Notes under the pieces: model-generated
Told to the model about the DNA's origin: nothing
The model's input: the letters and a program-made list of their open reading frames with translations, nothing else
Database searches by the model: none
Part shown: piece after piece, positions 50,900 through 61,616 of the stretch
Layout: each line of letters opens with the position of its first letter
How positions within the stretch are numbered: the stretch's first letter is position 1
Translations under genes and position numbers: made by a program
Source of the DNA: Dryas octopetala
Taxonomy: Eukaryota; Streptophyta; Magnoliopsida; Rosales; Rosaceae
NCBI GenBank assembly: GCA_963921425.1
Contig: OY992835.1
Span: 21,080,001 to 21,144,000, forward strand
Direction: 5' to 3'
Length of the DNA: 64,000 bases

Positions 50900-51886
50900 T
50901 CAGTTTCCTCCGCCACCGCGTCGACCGCCTCCTCCATAGTGACCACCACCACCATGGCCTCCACCACCATGGCCTCCTCCACCATGGCCTCCCCATCCAT
51001 CAGGCTTGGTTTGAGAAGTGTCGTCTTTACCACCGCCACCATGGCCTCCACCACCATGGCCTCCTCCTCCATGGCCTCCTCCTCCATGGCCTCCACCACC
51101 ATGGCCTCCCCATCCATCAGGCTTGGTTTGAGAAGTCTCGTCTACCGCTTTTGATTCATCAGCTTCAGTTCCAGCACAACAGTGCCTGGGGCCGCATCCA
51201 TAGAAGCCATAACGATGGCAACAGCCGCCGCATCCTCCTCCTATGTACTTTTCATCATCTACTGATTCTTGCTTCGTCTTCTCTGCAGCCCCATCCACAA
51301 CTGCACCACGCACATACAAATTAATAAATCAGTCATAGGTATATATAAATGTATATGTATACATATATATTATTCCTTAGTTAAGTATATATATATATAT
51401 ATATTAATTCGAATATTTGCAGAACCTACATGTAATTTACGAACTATATATATATGACAGATCGCGTAAGGACTCTGTGAATATTATAACACATTATTAT
51501 GTATGTCCAAAAAGAAATAGTACGTGTAACATATTATTGATAGCTATTGAAAACCAATTAATTAATAACAAATTCAAATCTCTTGTACGTCATTTCACCA
51601 GCACTCATACATATATATATATATATATTTATATAATATTATAGAATATGTTACACGTCCACCTTCTAATTAATATATGGCATAAAATCAATTTTTAATA
51701 GTACAATATAAAACTTAAGAAAGGAGAATACATATATATATATATATATATGCATGGATGATAGTGTCACACTAATATTAATTAACCTTTTGTCTCATCT
51801 TTGGATTTCTGATCAGCTCCCACAGTGGAAGAGATGAAAACAACTGCAAACAGAAGGCCTAGCAAAATAAAACCCTTGAAATTCAT
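50900..51886 (-). CDS. Secreted glycine/histidine-rich protein with Cys cluster
   Basis: Two exons (51886-51787, 51300-50900) give 166 aa. A signal peptide (MNFKGFILLGLLFAVVFISS) is cleaved probably near VGA-DQ. After an acidic spacer there is a Cys-rich patch (GGGCGGCCHRYGFYGCGPRH then CC). Two copies of the unit SQTKPDGWGGHGGGGHGGGG follow, separated by KDD, and the end is GGGGRRGGGGN. The His-Gly repeats could bind metal or wall polymers, but that is not shown. The intron is in phase 1 right after the signal peptide and short spacer, as in the neighbouring glycine-rich genes. The minus strand reads TATATATACATG about 80 bp upstream of the ATG. It resembles nodulin-type and GRP3-type wall proteins in layout only. 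Confidence 0.88.
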
Positions 51887-53255
51887 GATTTCTCTAAACG
51901 TGATAGTACTAAGAAAATATTCTCAAATGCAAGAAATTGTGTACTAGGAGAAGTATGGAATGCATGTATATATAGATATATTTGGCTTCGCTCGGTGCCA
52001 TTAATGTATAGTGGGGGGGACCAAGGATATACATGTAGAGTATATGGTACAAAAAGACATGTAGCTAGCCTAATATTATAGAGCTGTATCATTTATTATG
52101 CAGAGATCTTATTTGGCTGTATTGAAGAGTACGTTCGTTGACCAAATTTGGATGGATACACAGATAATATATATAGCTTTCAGTTTCGATTCTTATCACT
52201 TTCAAGCATGTATTCTTTGAATTTGATGCATGCAAACATGCATGTAGTTTAAGCTAGTAAAGACATGTGTCTAGGTTGAGCTTAGCATGCATGCAAAGGA
52301 GTACCAGTGCTGTGGCACGTGGCATGTGAATTTGAATACATATGCAGGTATACTAAAAAGCTAGTAGTATAGAAATTGTGTTCTTACACATATAAATGAG
52401 ATCAGCTCGATCGCTCGTGTTGTTTTCCAAACCTATATAGTATATATGTCTTCATGTTATTAAAGCCACGTCGAATTAAGACCCAGATTAAATGTTAAGT
52501 TAGATAGTCCCCATTTAATTTACTAAACCAAATTAATTTGTATTACTGTATAAGTCTCTCAATTAGCATGTTGATCAACGGGTGATTAATTAATTAGTTA
52601 GTTAAGTATTTTTTTTTTTTTTTACATTAATTGAAGGAAAACGACCTGAATCTAGCTTAATTCTAACAATTATCCCACCACCTCACCACGATTCCTAATA
52701 TACAAATTGTGTTAGAGTTGTGTGGTTTAATATAAACCAAAGGTATGAAGAATTAATTCCACATCAGAAAGTTGATTGCACAGCAATCTACATTAATTTA
52801 AAGTTGGGTGCTTTACCTAGCTTTCTAATTTGTTCTATTATTTATGATTAATTAGTTGTTTCTTACTAAGTATTTTGTGTATTAGAATATGAGATAGATA
52901 GACTCTCATCATAGAATTGATATAACTTGGCATTTCACTGACCTTCATCCTTCTAGAACTAATCTATTTAATCTAGTTTTATATAATTTATGGATATTTT
53001 CTTTTTCTTTGTTTGTTTACGACTGTCAGACTGTGTGTGTTTATCTCTTCTTATGTGAAGGCTCTCAAAAAGAGGTCGATCTCTTTCTATTTCTAGAGAA
53101 AGAAAAAAGATCTGAATTAATTGAGCGTAGTCGATGTCATTAAGACCACATACATGCATTGCTCCCGCGTAGCTGGTTGTTGGCCATCAAGTTATAAATT
53201 AATTGTCTTTCAATTTATTCAGTCTTATCTCAATGATTTCGTTCAAAAGAAATAT
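51887..53255. other. Spacer upstream of the second glycine-rich gene
   Basis: Promoter region with TA-rich stretches, then AT-rich DNA. No gene recognised. Confidence 0.5.
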
Positions 53256-54112
53256 GGGAGGTAATATTCGGACTAAATTTTTCTACACCTACACTCCTTA
53301 AATTAATTTTTATATTTTTATATCTTTTTATTACTTTAATTTCCAAAACTATCCTTTATCCTTTTAATTTTCTATACCCATTTTAGCTCCACCTACCTGT
53401 CAGTTTTCTACCTCCTGTACATTAACAGTACTGCTCAGTTGGGAAGAAGATTTCTCTTGCTTTGTTGTTTGGTCTTTGAATCAATTAAAGCAAAACCTTT
53501 TGTTGGTGATGAAGAAGACGAAGAAGAAACCCTTTCATCTTTGTGCTCATCCATTGAGATTAGAATTGCAATAATAACAATTTTAGAAGAAACCTTTCTC
53601 TTCTCCATGATAAAACCATGTGCAAATTAAAATCGATGTCGTATTTGTAACAAGAACATGAAGGACTCTTTGCTCTTAATTCTTTTGGTGCAAAAACAAA
53701 AAGTCTTTCACAACTACTAGATCCATTCATCTTCGTTAAAAACTTCAAATACAAGATTTTTTTTTCTTGGATTTTAAATGAGATTGTGGACCTTAAAAAC
53801 ATGGGTTCTATGTGAGAATGAAGCTGATCTCCCTAACCTTGAGATTTTGCTGCATCTTTTCCTTCATCATCCATGGTTAATCACAAATAAGGAGGACTGT
53901 TAATTAATTGATGAAGTGTAAACAAAGGAGGACTATGTTAGAAAGGGATTGAGAACATAAAATAACGTTAAAGATGAAGTTAATTAAAGAATCGGATATT
54001 AAGGGTAGTTTTGAAATTTCAAGTAATAAAAAAAATAAAAAATAAAAAATATTAAAGCAAATTAATAAAAGGAGTGCAAGTGTAAAAAAGTGGAGTGCCA
54101 ATGTCGCCTCCC
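53256..54112. mobile_element. Candidate inverted-repeat element of about 0.86 kb
   Basis: Left TTTTTCTACACCTACACTCC and inverted right TTTTTTACACTTGCACTCC start about 110-bp arms that remain similar (TATTACTTTAATTTCCAAAAC against TATTACTTGAAATTTCAAAAC). Both ends can be extended to GGGAGG/CCTCCC, or trimmed to TAATATT flanks, so the exact boundary is ambiguous. The middle ~500 bp is not inverted and not recognised. Confidence 0.5.
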
Positions 54113-55439
54113 TTTAATATTACGTGAGTTCGAGACCTGCATGTGATATGAATATCTCTCTCATATATCATATCCAACCGGGGATATATAACTATTTTAC
54201 TGTTTAATTTTTTCAGATTAATTTTTTTATTGTTTGAGTATAAAATTTTCACTATTATACCACATTTAAATTAATTAATTATTTGACCGACTCAAGAGAT
54301 TAGTCTGATACTCGAAAGCTGGTCTAAGACACTCTCAATTACAAAAAAAAAATAATAATAATTATTCAAAAAATAAACTCGTGTAATAGATCGAGATAAT
54401 ATATATATATATATTTAGAAATTTTAGACCATGAAAGAGCATGGTGTGCTTTCCTTATATATTGGCCATACACCAAAGTCTACCGAATTGAATGTCTCAA
54501 TTACGAAGCATTAAATGAAAAGGTATGGTGGATCGTGATCATCGATCGGGATGTATTTCTTATTTGAGTCATAACACTGGAATATTATAAGGACGTTGTA
54601 ACATATTAACCGGATTCTCGAGTTAAAAGTTAACTTTATTAGTTGTATCGTGTGCTCAATCTTGCACTTTCCTTTAAATATCTAATACATTTCGAAAATT
54701 GTATAAAATTTGTAAGGGCTTTTATAATTCGTATATTTATCTTTACACCCAATGTTAAAGTTCAATATCGTTTGGTATGCAATTTAATTGAAATTTCTTA
54801 CCGCAAATTACGGCAAATGATCGAGAGTGTGGTGGTGACTCTAAAGGATATCTGACGTGATGTCATTCCATATTCCCATATATCATAGATTTATTGTTAT
54901 GTTATTGCATGAATTAATGTGCGGAGCAAATTATACACATATAAATGTGATTGTATTGTTGGTCAATCAATTTCATAAATCATAACCATGTTCCGAAAAG
55001 ATTAATATGTACCAATTACAGTGCATCAAATACTCGATCATCATCCTAGTTTTTTATTATCGATCAACTGGATGTGATATATAACATAATAATTACTTAT
55101 TAATTATAAATAAATGAGATTCAGAAATTAAAAATAAAATAAATGAAATTCGGAAAAAGATTAGGGTAATTGATGGGTAGAATACACAATAAGTAGGTGA
55201 ATATATATGACCAAAGAGCACATACGTACTAATCGTCATCATCATCATGAGATGAGTACGCGTCGGTAGTGTGATCGATCGATTTTATTATGCCTCTTGT
55301 GAATCAAATCTTATTCATACAAAGAGGCCGGGGAAATATTTGAAGCTTTGAGCACATTACATATATCCATGCGTGGATCTACTAATTTATAATCTAAACA
55401 CATGCATGCATGTACTAGTGCAGGGCCTTAACTAGGCCC
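54113..55439. other. AT-rich spacer, no gene seen
   Basis: Only short frames of AT-rich composition. The presumed 3' flank of the third glycine-rich gene is at the right end. Confidence 0.5.
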
Positions 55440-56001
55440 TTAGTTGTGAGGTTGTGCATCAACAGCCTCACCAGCATGATTGCAGCACCTTTCGCAGCCT
55501 CTTCTGTAGTAAGACTGCCTGCAGCAGCCATAGTAGCAACGCCCTCCTCCTCCACCATATCCGCCACCGCCACCACCGTAGCCGCCCCGGCCACCGTTTC
55601 CACCACGCCCAGGGTGATCTCCTTGGTACCCTCCATTTCCACCATACTTGGCATCATCTACGCCAATTGTAGTACCAGCCTCCTCAGCTGCAACTGCACA
55701 TGATTAATGAACGTTACATATATGTAGAAATAACATGCAAAATTAATACTTACTGAACAGAAAAAAACATCATGCAAAACTACATCTTGTTGTGTGGTCC
55801 ATATAGTATGTAATTAATGTATGTTGTTACTAATAATTGAGGGATTAATGTACAAACAAATTAAGCTAGCTCGATCTCACCATTTTTGTTGTCTGTAGAA
55901 GTAGTGTGGGCAGTGAGCAGGTCTCTTGCGGCCACTTCCGAGGAGATGATGAGAAGAACAATGGCAAAAACACCCAACAAAACGAAAGCCTTGGAACCCA
56001 T
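55440..56001 (-). CDS. Secreted glycine-rich protein with C-terminal Cys-rich domain
   Basis: Two exons (56001-55881, 55693-55440) give 124 aa. A signal peptide ([20 protein letters not shown]) ends near VAA-RD. After an acidic spacer comes a Gly/Tyr stretch ([18 protein letters not shown]), then a Cys-rich C-terminus ([19 protein letters not shown]). This order of signal peptide, glycine repeats and Cys-rich tail is that of the GRP class found in cell walls, whose AtGRP3 member binds a wall-associated kinase. Binding here is not shown. The intron phase and position match the two glycine-rich genes upstream in the window. Confidence 0.9.
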
Positions 56002-56077
56002 TTCAATTTGATATCTTCAAATTAAGCTAGCCAATTATATTGGAATATTGATGAGGAAGAAGCAATATCCTTTGTCT

Positions 56078-56087
56078 CTATTTATAG
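56078..56087 (-). promoter_or_regulatory. TATA box of the third glycine-rich gene
   Basis: Minus strand reads CTATAAATAG, about 80 bp upstream of the ATG at 56001. Confidence 0.65.
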
Positions 56088-56684
56088 GGAGAGACAGATC
56101 GACTCACAGAGACTGAAAGAGATCGAGATCAGAGAACCCCACAGGCCACACCGCACCACTTCCATTGTGGTTGGGGGTTGGAGATAGACTTGCCACTTGC
56201 CACTTCTCTTACAATTTATTCACTTCAAGTTAATTGGGCAGAGAAAAATTAATTCAGATCCATATATATTATATAGACGATTAATTTTGTTTTTCTTTGT
56301 TTTATTTGTCTGTCTATTCATGAAGGTCTGATGACTCTGAACCCATTTAGTTAGACAGTATTCATATACTAGCTGCAAGGTAGAATCAAAGTAATTGTAA
56401 TTTGATATAAGTATCCATAATTTACTCTTGTAGGAACGCCATGCAAAATTAATTGTAGACATATATGATGGGGTATTCATGCAGTGACAATATATTGATC
56501 AGAGATGAACATGTCAAGTTGCTTGCATGTCAGAATTAATTATTTGCATATATGGGACGCATTTTGTCCCACAAAATTAAGTGGTCACGTGTCTACCTTT
56601 CCTATGATTTGTGGATAGGATCAATAGTGCTGCGAATGAGACAAAAATCATATAATATATATATATAAATATAAATAAAGGCCG

Positions 56685-56955
56685 GTATACTTTACATTGT
56701 AATTTGATGATCGAAATCGTCTATTTTCTAGGTCTTTATACAAAGATCATCCTTATAAAAAATTAAGTAAATTGAAAATCATTAAGACATCTAATTGTGA
56801 TAGAATAAATAGACGAATATATGAATTTTATTAACACTTGAAATGATGGCCCTTTAATCAAATGGTTAAACGATTTTCGATTTATCTAATTTTTTACAAA
56901 CTTAAAAAATAAACGGTTTTAATCATCAAATTATAATGCGGAATAGATCCCACAA
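56685..56955. mobile_element. MITE of the shared-core family
   Basis: Left ATTGTAATTTGATGATCGAAA and inverted right CATTATAATTTGATGATTAAA open arms that continue through CGTCTATTTTCTAGGTC, AAAGATCATCCTTATAAAAA and similar sequence. Ends are approximate. Confidence 0.65.
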
Positions 56956-57794
56956 TTCATACGTATCTCATCATATTTAAGTTGAGATATATCTCAACAG
57001 AAACACCTCTATATATATATTTATATATATTTCTTTCAAATATTTGTTACTTCTCATTTGATCCCCCCCTTTTTTTCTGCTGTGTCTGATCTGAAGCTTG
57101 CAAATTAATATAGTGATCATAAAGAGGAAATTAAAAAAAGCGTTGTTTTGCCCCGCTACTGAATTAGAAAATCCTTCAAAATAATATTACAAAGAAATTT
57201 AAGGAATTTATAAGAAATAAATCATAAGGCCTCAAAATTGTGGTCTTTTAGGATAGTATACTACCCTCACTTGTATTGGGTATTTATACCAATTAGAAAC
57301 TTGGTCAAAAAGAAAAAAAGAATAATTAGGCCTGATAGATAATCGAAGTGATACTTTAAAGCGGTGATTAGATGATGGTTTCACAACTTAATTTTCTTCC
57401 TTTGGGGATGATATACATGGACAGAAGTGCAAATATGAAAAAGGGACAATCATAAACAAGCAATGCTTTTTGTTTATTGTTTGTCTCAAAACCGAAAGTA
57501 TGAGAGGAGGTTAATAACAGGCACACACAGTAAATGCAAAATCTGTGGGTTTCTAAAAGGTTATATTTTGCATAGTACTCCAGTATACCAAATTACCAAT
57601 AGATCGTTAGCCAGATTCGTCTTCTCTCAGTTTGTCCAACGCGTCAGTTCAGCTGGTTATGACTTTGTGGAAGTAGTCAATTTCTTCTGAATTTTGACTT
57701 TCTAGACTTGGCTAGCTAGCTCTAGGCTCTAGCTAGGCCAATTGGATTTGAATAGGACATATATGACCACCGACTCATCAGGAATTAATAATAA

Positions 57795-58221
57795 GGGTTT
57801 ATTTCATATTTAGTACCTAAACTTTGACCTTGTCTTAATGTGGTACCTAAATTTTTATTTGTCCCAATTGAGTACCTAAATTTTTATTTTGTGTCTAATA
57901 GGTACCAAAATGAATTTCTGTTAAAATTGTCAACAAAGTTAGGGGCAATATAGTCAAAGTATATTTTAATTATTTTCTTTATATGTTTAAAATTATTATA
58001 AAAAAAACACAACAATCAAAAAAAATAAAAAATTATAATTAAAATATAAATTTTTTGAAGTGACTATATTGCCCCTATTGTTGACAATTTTAACAGAAAT
58101 TCATTTTGGTACCTATTAGACACAAAATAAAAGTTTAGGTACTCAATTGAGATAAATAAAAGTTTAGGTACCACATTAAGACAATGATCAAAGTTTAGGT
58201 ACTAAATATGAAAAAAAACCC
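57795..58221. mobile_element. 427-bp Mutator-like MITE
   Basis: Perfect 9-bp flanks TAATAATAA (57786-57794 and 58222-58230). Ends read GGGTTT and AAACCC. Inverted arms of about 165 bp contain TAGTACCTAAACTTTGA, GAGTACCTAAA and CAATATAGTCA-like words; the middle is A/T-rich. No coding capacity. Confidence 0.88.
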
Positions 58222-58682
58222 TAATAATAAATAAAGGTCACTTTGTTTGAGCCTTGAGCGTCTCCCATTTTTCAATTTTAGAGAATTTGACTTACACCTC
58301 CAAAATTTTTGAGGAAAATGTTACCACAATCTAATGTATGATATTGTAGACCATCAATGTAAATTATTGATTAAATAAATTCTTATTTGAATGCATAGTT
58401 TAAATTAATAGTTTAATAATATATTATATTTTTAATGAAAAAAAAACTAAAACGTTCTAATTCCATTGACTCAAGTTTAGCATCATAAGGAATGAGCCCG
58501 TGGCTACAAGCCCACTAAGCATATAGTTGGGTACAGTCAAATTAAATTGGATGGTCTGTTGACCAAGGGATTCATAAAACCTATGGATTAGAGAAACAAG
58601 GGGCTAAAAAGACAATACATTTTCGAACACTCGAGTACATAGTTCCCCATGCTGCCATGCATATATGATGGATATATGGGTC

Positions 58683-58690
58683 TATAAATA
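58683..58690 (+). promoter_or_regulatory. TATA box of the EF-hand gene
   Basis: TATAAATA, about 100 bp upstream of the ATG at 58786. Confidence 0.75.
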
Positions 58691-58785
58691 CCCACATTCT
58701 TACCTCTTCTTTTTACCAACCAGAACACAAATCAAGCTTAATAATTTCTTTGTGAGTTGTCAAATCTCAAGCATAAGAGATCAAA

Positions 58786-59199
58786 ATGAGTGTAGAAGTA
58801 TTGGATGGAGCCACCATTGTCAACTTTGTGGAAGATGAAGAAGCATTCAGCCTCTACGTGCATGACCGTTTCACCAACCTTGACACCGACCACGATGGTC
58901 TGCTTCATTATGCAGAGATGCTGAAGGAGCTTCAGTCCCTGAGGGTGTTCGAGACCCACTATGGCCTTGATGTGAAGCCAGACCCAGATGAGGTTGCTCA
59001 TGTCTATGACTCCCTCTTTGTGCAGTTCGATCATGACTCTAATGGGGCAGTTGATTTGGAGGAGTTCAAGGCCGAAACCAAGCGTATGATGCTTGCTATG
59101 GCCAATGGGTTGGGGTTCTTGCCAGTCCTAATGGTCTTGGAAGAAGATAGCTGCCTGAAGAAAGCTGTGGAAAGAGAGTCCACCAAATTGACTGCTTAA
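58786..59199 (+). CDS. EF-hand calcium-binding protein, single exon
   Basis: 137 aa, intronless. Two canonical 12-residue calcium loops are present: DTDHDGLLHYAE (residues 33-44) and DHDSNGAVDLEE (residues 82-93), with acidic residues at positions 1, 3, 5 and 12 (Asn at position 5 of the second) and Gly at 6. The pair suggests a small cytosolic calcium sensor. The C-terminus (LGFLPVLMVLEEDSCLKKAV) is hydrophobic and may be the target-binding or membrane-facing part. It is shorter than calmodulin (149 aa, four EF-hands). A TATA box and a short leader precede the ATG. It is convergent with TAF6. Confidence 0.93.
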   Translation: MSVEVLDGATIVNFVEDEEAFSLYVHDRFTNLDTDHDGLLHYAEMLKELQSLRVFETHYGLDVKPDPDEVAHVYDSLFVQFDHDSNGAVDLEEFKAETKRMMLAMANGLGFLPVLMVLEEDSCLKKAVERESTKLTA

Positions 59200-59583
59200 T
59201 TAAGCTCATTACTAAATTGTACTTGTCTACTTGAGAGAGAGGGTGATGCATTGTTTTGAAACGAGTTAGATTTTGTTTGATTTTTATGTCTAATTTCCTT
59301 TTTGTTAACTTGGTTTGAATGGTGAAATCAAGTTTGATTAAAGTACTTCAATGAGAATTGTGTTGTATCACAAGTTCGTAACACTAGAAAATGACGAGAC
59401 AATAAAATGCTGTCACTTAAAGGGTCAACACATCCAAATTCCAGATGATGCAAATGTTTTAACAAATCAATCATGAATTTATAGGAGTTTCTACTGCATT
59501 TTTACAAAAATTTCTTCCTGAAAATCTTTCATTCTATCTTTTACTATGTACACCTAATCAAAAGTTTCAAGATTTCAACACAG
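59200..59583. other. Convergent 3' regions of the EF-hand gene and TAF6
   Basis: AT-rich 3' UTRs from both sides; no further gene. Confidence 0.6.
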
Positions 59584-61550
59584 TTACAGAAACAAAGACA
59601 TCTCAGGAGCTGGAATGAAGGAGAAGATGTCTTCACCAAAAAACTCAAACAATGATACCAGGAGATGCCCAGAATTCAAGTCATCCTTCCAAACCTGAGT
59701 GAGGATAGCTGATTTCTTTAGAGACTGACCAGCAGCCCTGTCCCTTCTACCTCTGCTGTTCGAAATGCTCTCATCAGGCATCTGTCCAGAAGATGATGAG
59801 GGGCCTGCATTGGTATCACCTGAAGGAGCTGGAGCTGCTGTGTCTACTTGCATGGGAGATGGTGAAGAATTAGTTGGCACTAAACCAGTCGGGCCATCAG
59901 TCGCAATTTTCTTCAGGGGTGGTTGCTTTTCCATGTGCTCCACACTTCCCTTGCGTTTATCTTGATGACGTATAGGAGAAGAAGAGTAGAGAATTTAGCT
60001 AAACAATAACTAACCTTGGAAACTAAGAAATGAGATTCATTTTAAACCAAAGCAGTGTAACCACTCATTGAAAGTGTACATTGAAATGGCATAATTTAAG
60101 GAAACATAAATCATTAAATCTCTTACTTGACATAGGGATAATGACTCTTTTATTGGTCCTCCAAAAGGATTGTGGTGCTGGAGATGGCAAAGGTGGGAAG
60201 ATCCTGAGCCTATCATATATGCATTGACCTGCAGCATTCTGGAACAAGCATGCTATCATTAGCAAGCCTTTCTAAAGATTTCTCCAACTGTATGAACAGG
60301 TATAAAAAGAGACTCACCAACAAGGCTCCATAAACACGCCAAGCTTCATGCCTCTTCATCTCATTCTTTTGCTTCTCAAGAAGCAGTTCTGGTTCAAGAA
60401 GTCGCAGATATGACTCCAGATTTGGCAGTACAAGAAGACGAACCTACATTGAAAAACATTTACAGGTTTACATGCATTTTATGGTACATAATTGTAAATT
60501 ATTTTTCTTAGTTGCAAGGAGCATGAGGTATTACCACACTGGGCCCTAGAGCAGCTAAACCTTGGATTGCACCATAGTGTTGAGTCAATGTCCGTTTTGG
60601 GTCCAAAAATGCGTTGACCAAAGTTTTTGTAAGCCGTGACTGGAGAGTATTATAGACATGCCCAAATCTGCGAAAAATTCCAAAACTTCAATTCCATAGG
60701 TAAGATGTCAAATATACACCAAAATATCTGTATGGCCTTACAAGAGGAAAAACAGAGATCTGCCTCCGCGGTATGTAGAGCAATATTTTCAAAACCAGAG
60801 CAATTTTGCTTAGCATATTAGGAAAGGAGACAGATTGATAACATTGAGTGTGCTAGTCCAGTTTCACAAGAAATAGAAACAAGCGATCTCTTCTAACAAA
60901 TATAAAATTGAGAAAAAACCTAAGATTATCCAGAACCTAAACAGAATGTGCACTCAATATCCATTAGGTAAGGTTGCCTAATACACCAGGCTCTTAAAAG
61001 AACCAAACTGGGTCTGGACATGACCAAGGTCAAGTCACATGAAAAACTAGGAGGGTCATCTGGAACTGAAATACTAACAAAGGTTAGTCATAAAACTTCA
61101 AAACATGAACTGCATAACAGTTGATGCTTATTAAGTTAACTGAATAACAATGTTACAAAATGAATGCAGAAGTTAGCACATTCCACTTGCAACTACAACG
61201 TCAACAAGAGATGTCGGTTCAAAGTTCAAAAAAAGGAGAGCATGTCAACAGAAGGATAAGCATGAAGATAAAAAGAGATTAAAATTAAGCAAAATAGCAA
61301 GCCTAACCTTTTGCAGATTGAAGCAACCAGGTTTGCTGTGAAGTCTCTAAGTTCCCAATGGTTGTCAGACCTATTGCCTAACCTTTTCGCAACAAGGCAT
61401 GTAACCACAGATGGCATCAATTGGTGTAGCTGACCAAAAAAAAAAAAGATGCCTTCTCAGATTAAAAATCCCATACAAGTGACACATTTTATCCTAATCA
61501 CCACCTTACAGCTTCAGACCCATGATGAACAACTAAGTCCAAACAAGAGA

Positions 61551-61616
<66 letters not shown>

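Larger units (their letters stand above)
56002..57785. other. Spacer with a core-family MITE
   Basis: Promoter of the third glycine-rich gene, then AT-rich DNA with the MITE at 56685-56955 and no gene recognised. Confidence 0.5.
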
